From the NCBI RefSeq assembly GCF_030250645.1, contig NZ_JASSVS010000003.1, positions 310,001 to 374,000 of the forward strand: DNA of 64,000 bases, written 5' to 3'. Positions 1 to 8,889 of this stretch are shown here, piece by piece. Position 1 is the stretch's first letter, and every line of letters starts with the position of its first letter. This DNA comes from Marinobacter azerbaijanicus. GTDB lineage: Bacteria; Pseudomonadota; Gammaproteobacteria; Pseudomonadales; Oleiphilaceae. The notes below the pieces were generated by a model. That model had not been told where the DNA came from. It did not search any database and worked only from the letters and a program-made list of their open reading frames with translations. The position numbers and the translations under genes were made by a program.

Positions 1-1
1 G

Positions 2-562
2 AACTTTGCGGCCTACACCCTGGCCCGTCATCATCCCGGGGGCTACAACGCTTTTGTCGAGGCAATGAATGTCCAGGCCCGTGAACTGGGCATGACAAAT
101 ACCACATTTGTGGATCCTACGGGGCTGTCCGCGGAGAATCGTTCCACAGCAGCAGATCTTGTACGCCTCGTCAGGGCTGCAAGCGAATACCCCCAGATTC
201 GGGAATACTCCACCACCCGATACTTCACAGGGCGTTTCCGGCAGCCCCGTTACCGGCTTGCATTCGGAAACACCAATGCTCTTGTTCACCGTGACAGCTG
301 GGGCGTGGGTGTCAGCAAAACCGGCTACCTCTCTGAGGCGGGGCGCTGCCTGGTCATGCTTGCCGAGATTGATGGCAGGCCCGTGGTCACCGTGCTGCTG
401 GACTCACTGGGCACCCGGTCACCCATGGGGGATGCGGGCCGGATAAAGCGCTGGCTGACCACCGGGGCTGGCGGCAGTGTCGCAGCTGCGGCGAAGGCGT
501 ACGAACGCAAAAAGAACGCAGCCTATGCCTCTTCCGACAGTACCTCTGTCAGTGTGAACTGA
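2..562 (+). CDS. pbpG: D-alanyl-D-alanine endopeptidase (PBP7), 3' part
   Basis: The gene enters from the left window edge; the open frame starts at base 2 with no start codon seen. It resembles PBP7/PbpG, a periplasmic low-molecular-mass penicillin-binding protein that cuts D-Ala-meso-DAP cross-links in peptidoglycan. The first visible residue, Asn, fits the last residue of the SxN motif. Next come a conserved block around LGMTNTTFVDPTGLS and the KTG active-site triad within SKTGYLSEAG. The catalytic SxxK lies outside the window. The C-terminal tail is Ala/Ser/Lys-rich, as in other family members. The next gene starts 27 bp downstream. Confidence 0.88.
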   Translation, partial: NFAAYTLARHHPGGYNAFVEAMNVQARELGMTNTTFVDPTGLSAENRSTAADLVRLVRAASEYPQIREYSTTRYFTGRFRQPRYRLAFGNTNALVHRDSWGVGVSKTGYLSEAGRCLVMLAEIDGRPVVTVLLDSLGTRSPMGDAGRIKRWLTTGAGGSVAAAAKAYERKKNAAYASSDSTSVSVN

Positions 563-589
563 CATCGAACCTATCAGGACTCACGGGCA

Positions 590-1072
590 ATGATCGAAGT
601 ATTCACAACCGGCGGTACCATCGACAAGGTGTACTTTGACGCCAACAGTGAGTTTGAAGTCGGGGACAGCCTGATGGGAGAACTGCTCGCGGAATCCAAT
701 ATCCGCGATGGGTTTTCCATCACTGGCCTGATGCGCAAGGACAGCCTGGAAATGACAGATGAGGACCGTGAGGCGGTCAGAGCCGCGGTCAGCCGTTGTG
801 CCGCCGAGCGTGTTCTCATCACCCACGGCACAGACACCATGGTGGAAACCGGAAGATCACTGTTGTCGGTCACCGGCAAGACCATTGTGCTCACCGGAGC
901 AATGCAGCCGGCCCGTATGCGCCGCAGTGACGCGATTTTCAATATCGGCTTTGCCTGGGCCGCGCTCAGGCTGTTACCCCATGGTGTCTATATTGCCATG
1001 AACGGAGAGGTCTTCGAGGTCGGCTCCGTTCGCAAGAACCTGAAGGCGCAGCGGTTCGAGCGAACCTCCTGA
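590..1072 (+). CDS. short asparaginase-domain protein
   Basis: This 160-residue protein carries both halves of the type I/II asparaginase active site: TGGTID with its nucleophilic Thr near residue 9, and HGTDTM near residue 84. Classical L-asparaginases run about 330 residues; this one ends after the N-terminal alpha/beta domain and lacks the C-terminal domain. The stop at 1070-1072 is clean and rsuA converges immediately behind it, so it looks like a genuine short family rather than a broken gene. Amide hydrolysis is inferred from the motifs; the true substrate cannot be read from sequence. Confidence 0.8.
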   Translation: MIEVFTTGGTIDKVYFDANSEFEVGDSLMGELLAESNIRDGFSITGLMRKDSLEMTDEDREAVRAAVSRCAAERVLITHGTDTMVETGRSLLSVTGKTIVLTGAMQPARMRRSDAIFNIGFAWAALRLLPHGVYIAMNGEVFEVGSVRKNLKAQRFERTS

Positions 1073-1765
1073 TCAGGCCAGACGCTCCACTTCCGCGGCA
1101 GTCAGTTCACGGTACTGCCCGGGGGACAGATCCGGGTCAAGGGTGACGGCGCCAATCCGCCATCGATGCAGACCCTCCACATGATTACCCACCGCAGCCA
1201 GCATCCGTCGGACCTGATGATAGCGCCCTTCCGAAATGGTCAGGTCGATCAGCCGGTCCTCCAGCCTTTCCACTCTTGCCGGAGAGGTCGGCCTGGACTC
1301 ATTGCGGAGTGTCACGCCCTTTTCGAGCAGGGCAATGGCCCCGGAACTGATGGGCTCGCTGAGAGTGGCACGATAGGTTTTGGGGCAATTCACCCGGGGC
1401 GAAGTGATTCTGTGGGACCACTGGCCATCTGTTGTCAAAAGCAGCAGGCCGGTGGTGTCTGCGTCCAGGCGCCCGGCGATATGCAATCCCGGCCTTACGT
1501 CAGCAGGCAGCAGGTCCAGGGCGGTTGGTTGCTGGCTGTCCGTGGTGGCGCTGATGACGCCTTCGGGTTTGTGCAGCATCAGGTAGCGGTCGCCCGGCAG
1601 CGCCAGGGGCTGCCCGTCAAGAGTTATTGCGGATTCGGGCGCTACCGGTGAGCCGGCCTTGCGGCAGACCTGACCGTCTACCTGCACCAGGCCCGCACTG
1701 ATCGCCCTCTTTGCATCCCGGCGTGACAGGGCTGAGGCATTGGCTATGAAATAATCCAGACGCAT
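1073..1765 (-). CDS. rsuA: 16S rRNA pseudouridine synthase RsuA
   Basis: The 230-residue product has an N-terminal S4 RNA-binding domain (about residues 1-60, starting MRLDYFIANASALSRRDAKR). A pseudouridine synthase domain follows, with the catalytic Asp in GRLDADTTGLLLLTTDG. RsuA isomerises one uridine in 16S rRNA. I chose the ATG at 1765, because RsuA proteins begin with this MRLDYF-type sequence and the longer frame to 1849 would overlap the upstream gene. Its start lies 2 bp after the stop of the hydrolase at 1768, so the two are probably cotranscribed. Confidence 0.87.
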   Translation of the reverse strand: MRLDYFIANASALSRRDAKRAISAGLVQVDGQVCRKAGSPVAPESAITLDGQPLALPGDRYLMLHKPEGVISATTDSQQPTALDLLPADVRPGLHIAGRLDADTTGLLLLTTDGQWSHRITSPRVNCPKTYRATLSEPISSGAIALLEKGVTLRNESRPTSPARVERLEDRLIDLTISEGRYHQVRRMLAAVGNHVEGLHRWRIGAVTLDPDLSPGQYRELTAAEVERLA

Positions 1766-1767
1766 GG

Positions 1768-2799
1768 TCAGGTACAGCCTTCTCCCGGTGGTGGCAGGGA
1801 CAGGCTGGCAAGGCACAAAACCTCGGCAGAGCCGGTCATCCTGTCCCACAATACGCCCAGCAACTCACCGGCAACAACCGGGCGCTCCAGGCGGGAACTG
1901 GGCTCGGGCTCAAGCCCCTCGCCATTGTCCCGGGCCAGAACAAAGGTAAACGGATGCGCCCCGGGAATACCGAGCCGGATATCGGTGGCCGTCAGCTTGC
2001 CGTTGGCTCTTTCGTAATGCAGGAAGCCATCCGTAAACCATTCCAGGCGGCGGCCCTCTTCGAGAGATGCTGCGGCTTTTGCCAGCTCGGGGTCGCGGGG
2101 AAAGTTTTCCAGGGTGATCGGCCCGTCTCCATCCAGAAACCCGGTGACGATTTCCACCCGCCGGTTTTCACCCATTACGGTGACCCGCCACAACAGGGTA
2201 TTGAAGGGCATGGGCTGGACCATCCTGGGGGCCTCCTGAAGACTTTCCTTTGCCAGAGCCGGCTCGACGCGGTCTGATATGATCTGCTGGGCAGTGACGC
2301 TCCAGCCAAGATACAGCGTTGATAATGCCAGGCCGACTGTGACGGTTCTGGTCTGCGGTCCACGGAGCAGGAAGGCCAGTATCCCGGCGAGCAGCGGCAA
2401 CGTATAAAGCGGATCGATAATAAAGATGCTGTTGATGGCAACCGGCGGGCCAAAAGGCCAGAACAACTGGGTGCCGTAGGTGGTAAAGGCATCCAGAAGG
2501 GGGTGGGTCAGTAATATCAGGGCCGTGACTGCAAGCCAGCGCCGGTAACTCAGCAGCGGCCGCCATCGGTGCAGGGCATAGGCCAGAAAAAGCGACAGCG
2601 GAAACAGGATGAACAGGGAGTGGCTGAAGCCCCGGTGCTGGGTAAAGTTGGCCACAGCGGTGCCATAGTCGATCACCACATCCAGATCCGGCAGCGTGCC
2701 CAACGCTGCACCGATCAGCAGCGCCGAGCGACCAAGGGTTTTTCCGGCAACGGCGCCAGCCAGCGAGGCGCCCAGTGCGGCCTGGGTAATCGAGTCCAT
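1768..2799 (-). CDS. membrane-bound metal-dependent hydrolase (YdjM/DUF457 family)
   Basis: A 343-residue inner-membrane protein. The N-terminal half has several hydrophobic segments and the family's histidine/aspartate motifs: MDSITQAALGA, a DLD at about residue 40, HRGFSHS near residue 56, and HPLLDAFTTYGTQ near residue 99. The C-terminal half (about 190-343) is soluble and less conserved. Family members are annotated as predicted metal-dependent hydrolases; the substrate is unknown and sequence does not settle it. It sits just upstream of rsuA with a 2-bp gap. Confidence 0.8.
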   Translation of the reverse strand: MDSITQAALGASLAGAVAGKTLGRSALLIGAALGTLPDLDVVIDYGTAVANFTQHRGFSHSLFILFPLSLFLAYALHRWRPLLSYRRWLAVTALILLTHPLLDAFTTYGTQLFWPFGPPVAINSIFIIDPLYTLPLLAGILAFLLRGPQTRTVTVGLALSTLYLGWSVTAQQIISDRVEPALAKESLQEAPRMVQPMPFNTLLWRVTVMGENRRVEIVTGFLDGDGPITLENFPRDPELAKAAASLEEGRRLEWFTDGFLHYERANGKLTATDIRLGIPGAHPFTFVLARDNGEGLEPEPSSRLERPVVAGELLGVLWDRMTGSAEVLCLASLSLPPPGEGCT

Positions 2800-2878
2800 G
2801 GAGGGTAAGGCCTTGTCAGTGGAGTCCGACAGTTATTATGCGCGGAATCGATTTCTGGATCACGGTATAGGGCACTCC

Positions 2879-4114
2879 TCAGAGTGTTATGCCAAGGGAT
2901 TCGAGAACCGCGTCGCCCGGATAGCCATCGGCCACCAGATTATTGGCCGACTGATAGCTCCGGATGGCGTCGCGGGTTTTGGGGCCCATGATGCCGTCGG
3001 GCGTTCCCGTGTCGAAGCCCTCCTCGTTCAGCGCCTTCTGAATAGCCAGTATGTTGTCCCGGGACAATGCCGGCAGATCTTCTGGTGGCGGGTTCTGAAG
3101 TTTGCCGGCGCCAGCAATCCTGTCTGCCAGGTGTCCTACAGCAATGGCATAGAACTCAGAGCGGTTCCAGCCCATGATCACGTTGAAATTCCGGTAGGCC
3201 AGAAAGGCCGGTCCGCGATGGCCGGAGGGAACCACGAGAGAGGCCTTGATAGGCTCATTGGCCAGGGCGTTGCCAAAGGCGTCAGTGACACCCAGTTCCC
3301 GCCACTCCTCCAGCGTCAGCTTGCGACCATCTGCCAGTTCATAGTCAAAGTTGTCTGGCAACAAGACCTCCCGGCCCCAGCGGTAGTCTTCGTCCCAGCC
3401 CAGATCCTGGAGAAAGTGACCGGCAGACATCATGGCGTCCGGTAAACTGTTCCACAGGTCCCGTTTGCCGTCGCCGTCACCATCCACGGCATGGCGCAGG
3501 AAGACAGTGGGCATGAACTGGACATGCCCCATGGCACCGGCCCATGAGCCTTCCATCTGTTCGGCGGGTATCGCGCCCTCGTCAATGATCCGCAGTGCCG
3601 CAATCAGCTGCTCGGTGAAGAACTCACTACGGCGCTGGTCACATGCCAGGGTTGCGAGGGAGCTCGGTACCGGCATCTTGCCAAAGTAGGCACCAAAGTT
3701 GGTCTCCAGGCCCCAGAAGGCGACCAGATAGGGGGCCGGAACGCCGGTTTCGTGAGTAACACGGTCGAGCAGTTCATCGTGTTGCTGCAGCAGCTCCCGC
3801 CCCTTGCTGACCCGCTGGTCGTTGACCCTGCGGTTGAGGTAGTCGGCGAACGTGGTGGTGAATTCCGGTTGGCGTCGGTCAAGCTCGATGACCCGCTCCA
3901 GATATTCCGCGCTGGCCAGTACCTCCCTGGCGGTCTGAGACGATACCCCGGCACCAATCGCCTGGCTTTCCAGCCGTTCAATACACTGGGGGAATTCTTC
4001 CAGCGCATCGCTGTGGGACAGTCCGGGCATGGATCCCAGTGCGAACAGTCCCGCAAGTGAAAGATGGCGAATTGTCCGTTTGCCGGCATAAGTCCCTGTG
4101 AATATGGTGGGCAC
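2879..4114 (-). CDS. mltB: lytic murein transglycosylase, MltB family
   Basis: A 411-residue exported protein with a basic, hydrophobic N-terminal leader (to about residue 36). A SLT_2 (MltB-type) catalytic domain spans about residues 40-330. The catalytic Glu is expected in FWGLETNFGAYFGKMP. A C-terminal PG_binding_1 domain (about 345-411) contains the typical DGIMGPKTRDAIRSYQ. It cleaves the glycan strand of peptidoglycan between MurNAc and GlcNAc, forming 1,6-anhydro ends. I see no lipobox cysteine, so it is probably periplasmic rather than a lipoprotein. The best start is a GTG at 4114, with an AGG-type ribosome site upstream. Confidence 0.86.
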   Translation of the reverse strand: MPTIFTGTYAGKRTIRHLSLAGLFALGSMPGLSHSDALEEFPQCIERLESQAIGAGVSSQTAREVLASAEYLERVIELDRRQPEFTTTFADYLNRRVNDQRVSKGRELLQQHDELLDRVTHETGVPAPYLVAFWGLETNFGAYFGKMPVPSSLATLACDQRRSEFFTEQLIAALRIIDEGAIPAEQMEGSWAGAMGHVQFMPTVFLRHAVDGDGDGKRDLWNSLPDAMMSAGHFLQDLGWDEDYRWGREVLLPDNFDYELADGRKLTLEEWRELGVTDAFGNALANEPIKASLVVPSGHRGPAFLAYRNFNVIMGWNRSEFYAIAVGHLADRIAGAGKLQNPPPEDLPALSRDNILAIQKALNEEGFDTGTPDGIMGPKTRDAIRSYQSANNLVADGYPGDAVLESLGITL

Positions 4115-4334
4115 GCTGAACCTCGGTCTGGAGTGGATGTTTCAGGCTCATGGTAGCCTGTTTTTACTGTCCTTAAATACCGTTGTTGACCGCTTTCGGT
4201 GACAATTCTTTAACCTGGGGTTTCCTGTTGCCATGCATCTGTCGTCTTTTTGTAGCGCGGCTATTCCCGGCGTACAGCTTGTTCTATAGTTTGGGGCTGA
4301 AAATGACAAATTTCTGAATGAAAAGGTCCGAATC

Positions 4335-5186
4335 ATGGCAACGCTGAAGGCGCTGGTGGTGGATGACGCCAGTTTTGTTAGGGATCTGGTTAAACGAACA
4401 GTGCGTCAGCGTTTCCCGGTGATCGAAACCACCGATGCCCAGAACGGGCGCAGGGCCCAGTCGCTGATGTCGCGCACGGTGTTCGATCTGATTCTGTGCG
4501 ACTGGGAAATGCCGGAGATGTCCGGGCTGGAATTGTTACGCTGGATGCGGCAGCAGCCCCAGTACGAGAAAGTGCCGTTCATCATGATCACCAGTCGTGG
4601 TGACAAGGATCATGTGGTTGAGGCGGTCCAGGGCGGGGTATCCGAGTACCTGGGCAAGCCCTTCAGTCCCGAGGGGCTGAGCAACAAGATTATCAAGGTC
4701 ATGGGCCGGCGGCTTAAAGACGCCATGGACCGCAGTGGAAAGACCATGGGCGGCCCCGCCGATGCATTCAGGGAATCCGCCACACTTCTCACCCAGAAGC
4801 GGGAGCCAGCATCACCGGTGCCCGCCCGTCCGGGCGTATCATCCGCTACGTCCGCTAATGCAGGCCGGCCGACACTGAGTGTCGCCTCGGTTCGTTTTGC
4901 CGACAGCACCCTTCGGTCCGTCGTCAAGGATATTACTCTCACGGAAGTCCGGGTGATCGCCAAGCGGGACCAGCAGTTTCCGGGCATCCTTGATCAGGCG
5001 GTGGTGGATATCGAGGTGGCAGAAGGACAGGTTGCCCGGTTAAATGGATATGTTCACCAGTTACAGGCGGTGGACAAGCGCCAGGACACGGACTTTGTCA
5101 GCGTGACTATCCGTTTTGTGGACGAAGATCCGAATAAGCTGGAAGACCTTTCCCGCTTTATTGCCCGTTTCCGTGCTGGCAGCTGA
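4335..5186 (+). CDS. REC-domain response regulator with PilZ-like C-terminus
   Basis: A 283-residue protein. Residues 1-125 form a CheY-type receiver: acidic pair in VVDDASFVRD, phospho-acceptor Asp in LILCDWEMPEMSG, switch Thr/Ser in MITSRGDKD, and Lys in LGKPFSPEGL. A Pro/Ala-rich linker (about 135-180) leads to a C-terminal domain. Its pattern (VSVTIRFVDEDPNKLEDLSRFI) resembles the end of PilZ domains, but I do not see a convincing RxxxR c-di-GMP site. The gene converges on phoR. The arrangement recalls the uncharacterised regulator near phoBR in Pseudomonas (PA5364), so a link to phosphate signalling is inferred. Confidence 0.8.
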   Translation: MATLKALVVDDASFVRDLVKRTVRQRFPVIETTDAQNGRRAQSLMSRTVFDLILCDWEMPEMSGLELLRWMRQQPQYEKVPFIMITSRGDKDHVVEAVQGGVSEYLGKPFSPEGLSNKIIKVMGRRLKDAMDRSGKTMGGPADAFRESATLLTQKREPASPVPARPGVSSATSANAGRPTLSVASVRFADSTLRSVVKDITLTEVRVIAKRDQQFPGILDQAVVDIEVAEGQVARLNGYVHQLQAVDKRQDTDFVSVTIRFVDEDPNKLEDLSRFIARFRAGS

Positions 5187-5207
5187 CTTTCGGGTTATCA
5201 GCAATAC

Positions 5208-6524
5208 TCACGAGGCGGTTTCAGGAAGCCTTTCGGCGATCCGCTCCCGGGGAAAGTGACAGATGAATTCGCTGCCGTCGCCTATACGGCTGCGTATTTC
5301 CAACCGGCCATCATGATTCAGCAGCACGTGTTTGACGATCGCCAGTCCCAGTCCGGTACCGCCGGTTTGCTTGTGTCGGCTCGGATCAGCGCGGTAGAAA
5401 CGCTCCGTGAGTCGTGGGATATGAACCGGGTCAATTCCGATCCCGGTATCTTTCACCGAAAGGTGCGCGCCCTCGCGGTCGGTGTTCCAGGTAACGGTTA
5501 TCTTCCCCCCCGCCGGGGTGTATTTCACTGCATTGAAAATCAGGTTGGAAAACGCGCTTCGAAGCTGACTCTCGTCGCCGGTGAGCAGATGGCGTTCGGA
5601 GATGTTGATGCTGAATTCGTGGCCCTTGTCACCGCTGAGCGCTTTGGCGTCGTGGCAGATCTGGTGGATCATGGCGCTGACATCCGTGACCGCATCGCTG
5701 ATGGTCTGTTCGCCGGTTTCAATTTTTGACAACAGGATAAGGTCCGTAATCAGTGCCTCCATGCGGGAGGACTGCTGGGCCATGGTGTTTATGGCGCGGC
5801 GCCACTTGGGTGGCAGGTCATCCGCGTTATCCACCAGGGTTTCAAGATAGCCGCTGATGACAGTCAGCGGCGTTCTCATTTCGTGGGAGACATTGCCAAC
5901 AAAGTCACGTCTCATCTGTTCCAGCTGGTAGAGACGGGTAACGTCTTTGGCCACAATCAGGCGGTCGTCATCGCCGAACAGGCTGATCTGGATCTGTAAA
6001 TGAATATGGGGCCTCGCCGGCGAGTTCAGCTCGAGAGGCTCGCGGTAGTCCCTGGAGTCGAAGTAGGCCTTGAAGGCCGGGTGGCGGATCAGGTTGTGGA
6101 TGAACTGGCCCCGGTCCGAGCTGCGGCGAAAACCGAGCAAATGTTCTGCTGAGCCATTCCACCATTCCATGGCGCCTCGGGAGTCAGTCATGATGACGCC
6201 GTCACGCATGGCATTGGTCGATTCCTGGACCCGGTTGATCTGGGCACGAAGCCTGTCCTGGGTCCGAAGGTGGTTCTGGTGCAGTTTATGGAGTCCGTCG
6301 AAAATGTCGCCCCAAAGGCCGACGCTCTGGGGGGCTTCATCGTTGCTACCGGGATTGCCCAGCCATTGGTAAAGGCGCCTTGCCTGGGCAAGGGTCCACC
6401 AGAGGTAGGCCAGAAGCCCCGCTGTCAGTCCGTAAACCGGTTCGCCAAAGAAAAGCCCGATCGCCGTACAGGCAATCAGGAATGCGGCGATCCACCGCAC
6501 ATACTTTGACCAGTTGTGCTGCAT
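5208..6524 (-). CDS. phoR: phosphate regulon sensor histidine kinase PhoR
   Basis: A 438-residue inner-membrane kinase. Two N-terminal hydrophobic helices (about residues 9-50) precede a linker and a PAS domain (about 90-190). The HisKA dimerisation helix carries the phosphorylated His in FVGNVSHEMRTPLTVISG, and a HATPase_c domain ends in GTGLGLAIVKHV. It phosphorylates PhoB under phosphate limitation. I chose the ATG at 6524 (MQHNWSKY), which lies 58 bp past the phoB stop; the longer open frame to 6620 would overlap phoB. It is cotranscribed with phoB. Confidence 0.92.
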   Translation of the reverse strand: MQHNWSKYVRWIAAFLIACTAIGLFFGEPVYGLTAGLLAYLWWTLAQARRLYQWLGNPGSNDEAPQSVGLWGDIFDGLHKLHQNHLRTQDRLRAQINRVQESTNAMRDGVIMTDSRGAMEWWNGSAEHLLGFRRSSDRGQFIHNLIRHPAFKAYFDSRDYREPLELNSPARPHIHLQIQISLFGDDDRLIVAKDVTRLYQLEQMRRDFVGNVSHEMRTPLTVISGYLETLVDNADDLPPKWRRAINTMAQQSSRMEALITDLILLSKIETGEQTISDAVTDVSAMIHQICHDAKALSGDKGHEFSINISERHLLTGDESQLRSAFSNLIFNAVKYTPAGGKITVTWNTDREGAHLSVKDTGIGIDPVHIPRLTERFYRADPSRHKQTGGTGLGLAIVKHVLLNHDGRLEIRSRIGDGSEFICHFPRERIAERLPETAS

Positions 6525-6582
6525 TACTGCTACCCCTGAGTCGTTCCCGGGCCCTTCCGGGGGTTGAGGGTGCCGGTTGTGG

Positions 6583-7275
6583 TTACGCCGCCCTGGTAGA
6601 AAACCGGTAGCCGGTGCCACGTACTGTCTGGATCAGGTGATCATATTGGTCGCCAAGAGCTTTGCGCAAACGTCGTATGTGAACGTCGACTGTCCTTTCT
6701 TCAACATAGACATTCCCGCCCCACACCTGGTCCAGTAGTTGAGACCGAGTATAGACCCGTTCCTGGTGTGTCATGAAGAACTGAAGTAGCCGATACTCGG
6801 TAGGGCCGATGTTCAGCTCTCCGGTCCGGGTGGTCACCCGGTGACCGACCGGATCCAGTGTCAGGCCATCCACCTCGATAGGTGTTTCCACCCCGGGTGG
6901 AGTTGTACGGCGTAGCACCGCCTTGAGCCGGGCCACCAGTTCCCTGGGGGAGAAGGGCTTGGTGATGTAGTCATCCGCGCCCACTTCCAGACCCTGGATC
7001 TTGTTGTCTTCTTCAACTTTTGCGGTGAGCATGATGATAGGGATTTCTGCGGTGGTCTCGTCCTTTTTGAGGCGTCTGGCCAGTTCCACACCGCTGGTAC
7101 CCGGCAGCATCCAGTCGAGAAGAATGAGGTCCGGCTGTTTATCGACGATCAGGGCATGCGCTTCCCGTGCATCCGCTGCTTCGAGGTAGTCATAGTCTGC
7201 CATTTCGAGGGCAACGGCGATCATTTCGCGGATAGGTGCCTCGTCATCGACGATCAGGACAGTTTTTCCAGTCAT
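6583..7275 (-). CDS. phoB: phosphate regulon response regulator PhoB
   Basis: The 230-residue OmpR-family regulator has a receiver domain (about 1-120; acceptor Asp in LILLDWMLPGTSG, Lys in ITKPFSPREL). A winged-helix DNA-binding domain (about 130-228) follows, with GPTEYRLLQFFMTH and the C-terminal VRGTGYRFS. It activates the Pho regulon when phosphorylated by PhoR. The start at 7275 (MTGKTVLIVDDE) matches the N-terminus of Pseudomonas PhoB; an in-frame ATG two codons upstream (7281) is the alternative. A well-formed Pho box lies about 55 bp upstream, indicating autoregulation. Confidence 0.95.
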   Translation of the reverse strand: MTGKTVLIVDDEAPIREMIAVALEMADYDYLEAADAREAHALIVDKQPDLILLDWMLPGTSGVELARRLKKDETTAEIPIIMLTAKVEEDNKIQGLEVGADDYITKPFSPRELVARLKAVLRRTTPPGVETPIEVDGLTLDPVGHRVTTRTGELNIGPTEYRLLQFFMTHQERVYTRSQLLDQVWGGNVYVEERTVDVHIRRLRKALGDQYDHLIQTVRGTGYRFSTRAA

Positions 7276-7315
7276 GAGCATTAACCTGTGTCAGTCCTTG
7301 AATTGTTGCTGCCTC

Positions 7316-7349
7316 ATTACAACCGGGTAGTGTTACAAGTATATGACAG
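7316..7349 (-). promoter_or_regulatory. Pho box and -10 element of the phoBR promoter
   Basis: Read on the minus strand, 7349-7331 is CTGTCATATACTTGTAACA: two CTGTCAT/TTGTAAC half-sites around an AT-rich spacer, close to the PhoB consensus (CTGTCAT-AWAWC-TGTCAY type). Nine bases further on is TGTAAT (7321-7316), a good -10, and no -35 hexamer is needed. This is the normal geometry of a PhoB-activated promoter, so phoBR should be positively autoregulated. Confidence 0.8.
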
Positions 7350-7376
7350 GATCAGCCTGTGTCCGGATTTGTTGGA

Positions 7377-8264
7377 TTAATGCGTGAGCAGGTCGATCAG
7401 CAAACCGGTGAAGACCGCAAAGCCCGCCCAGTTATTATTCAGAAATGCCTTGAAGCAACCGTCCCGCTCCCTGTACCGCGCCAGATGCTGCTGGAAAACA
7501 AACAGGCAGGCCATGGCAACGAGCCCAAGGTAGTAAAAAGCACCCAGGTCGGCCTGACGGCCCACCAGTATAAGGATCAGTACAACCAGTGCCTGGAGAA
7601 TTGCAATAACCGCCCGGTCAGCGTCGCCAAAAAGAATGGCCGTGGACTTGATGCCAATCCTGATGTCATCGTCGCGGTCGACCATGGCGTAGAGCGTGTC
7701 GTAGGCGACCGTCCATAGCACGTTGGCGGTAAACAGTAACCAGGCCATGCGGGTAACCTCGCCGGCCTCGGCAGCCCAGGCCATGGGGATGGCCCAGGAA
7801 AAGGCGGCCCCGAGGAAAAGCTGCGGCAGGTGCGTGTAGCGTTTCATGAACGGATAGATAAAGGCGAGTATCACACCGCCGAAAGAGAGGTAGAGCGTCA
7901 GAGTGTTGGTAAACAGTACCACCATCAGAAAAGCGATCAGACAGATTCCGGCGAACAGGGCTACGGCTTCCCAGGGCTCAATCCGGCCCGATGTCAGCGG
8001 GCGGTCTTTGGTACGCTTTACATGGCGGTCCACCTTGCGGTCGGCAAAATCGTTGATGGCACAGCCGGCAGCCCGCATGAGGAAAACGCCCAGTGTGAAC
8101 ACGATAAAGTTGCCGATATCGGGAAAACCGTCAGCAGCGAGCCACAGCGCCCAGTATGTGGGCCATAGCAGCAGCAGGCTGCCAATCGGGCGGTCCAGAC
8201 GTAACAGGTGGGCGTAATCGGTAAGGCGGGTCTGGACGTGTTCAGGTAGGGCGTTGGACGGCAT
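7377..8264 (-). CDS. ubiA: 4-hydroxybenzoate octaprenyltransferase
   Basis: A 295-residue integral membrane prenyltransferase with about eight or nine hydrophobic helices. The first Asp-rich prenyl-diphosphate/Mg site is [12 protein letters not shown] (about residues 70-81), followed by KDRPLTSG. The second is the [13 protein letters not shown] region (about 187-199). It attaches the polyprenyl tail to 4-hydroxybenzoate in ubiquinone synthesis. ubiC, which makes the substrate, lies just upstream on the same strand (82-bp gap), as in Pseudomonas. phoB follows with its own promoter. Confidence 0.94.
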   Translation of the reverse strand: MPSNALPEHVQTRLTDYAHLLRLDRPIGSLLLLWPTYWALWLAADGFPDIGNFIVFTLGVFLMRAAGCAINDFADRKVDRHVKRTKDRPLTSGRIEPWEAVALFAGICLIAFLMVVLFTNTLTLYLSFGGVILAFIYPFMKRYTHLPQLFLGAAFSWAIPMAWAAEAGEVTRMAWLLFTANVLWTVAYDTLYAMVDRDDDIRIGIKSTAILFGDADRAVIAILQALVVLILILVGRQADLGAFYYLGLVAMACLFVFQQHLARYRERDGCFKAFLNNNWAGFAVFTGLLIDLLTH

Positions 8265-8346
8265 GGGCTTGGTCCGTGTCGGGTGAAGTTCGGGAAACTG
8301 ACCGGGGATTATAGCCAGCGGTGGCGCCGGGGTTAAAGGCCTGGGG

Positions 8347-8889
8347 TCAGGTAATCAGTGTGGGCAGAAAGTATTCGCCCACAAGCAGAGAACGGTTTCC
8401 GCTGAAGAATCGGGACCGACGTGCCGCCAGGGGCTGGGCGCTGCAACTGCGATGGCACAGGCCCGTTTCGAATGTGCCCCGTTGCCACTCGGGATTGCTG
8501 AACAGGTAGGCGCCAAGGGGCCTGCGGCCTAGGTTTCGCAGGCGGCGGCCACTTCCTGCCAGGGTCGCCAGGGGGATGATGGTGCGTGCAAGCACCCAGG
8601 GGGTGTTGTCACCGTTCAGGCAGACTTCGCGGATCCAGGCGTTCTGGCGTGGCGGAATGTCGAGGGTACGGGCTTCTTCCAGGGTGGGGCGGGCAAAGCC
8701 TTCCTGGAGGATGTCCACACGGAAGACTTCCCGGCACTGGAGCTGGAGTGCGCGGGTCAGTGAGCCCTCCAGTTTCAGCCAGTGGCCAAGAGGGCCGTGG
8801 ACCAGCGGGTTTCTCAACCCGGCTGCTGAAAAAGAGCGGTACCAGTCCGTTGGGGGGATGCGGACAGGATTACAGTCCCTTGACGGCAT
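8347..8889 (-). CDS. ubiC: chorismate pyruvate-lyase UbiC
   Basis: The 180-residue protein fits the UbiC fold family, with a C-terminal [15 protein letters not shown] block typical of these lyases and a basic [14 protein letters not shown] central strand. It removes pyruvate from chorismate to give 4-hydroxybenzoate, the first committed ubiquinone precursor, which UbiA then prenylates. The chosen ATG at 8889 overlaps the end of hpt by 20 bp. The open frame extends to 8940, but that would add a large overlap without family support. Confidence 0.85.
   Translation of the reverse strand: MPSRDCNPVRIPPTDWYRSFSAAGLRNPLVHGPLGHWLKLEGSLTRALQLQCREVFRVDILQEGFARPTLEEARTLDIPPRQNAWIREVCLNGDNTPWVLARTIIPLATLAGSGRRLRNLGRRPLGAYLFSNPEWQRGTFETGLCHRSCSAQPLAARRSRFFSGNRSLLVGEYFLPTLIT

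Noticed and set aside
2696..3445. 249-codon plus-strand open frame
   Set aside because: It runs antisense through the hydrolase and mltB genes, with no motif and no ribosome site.
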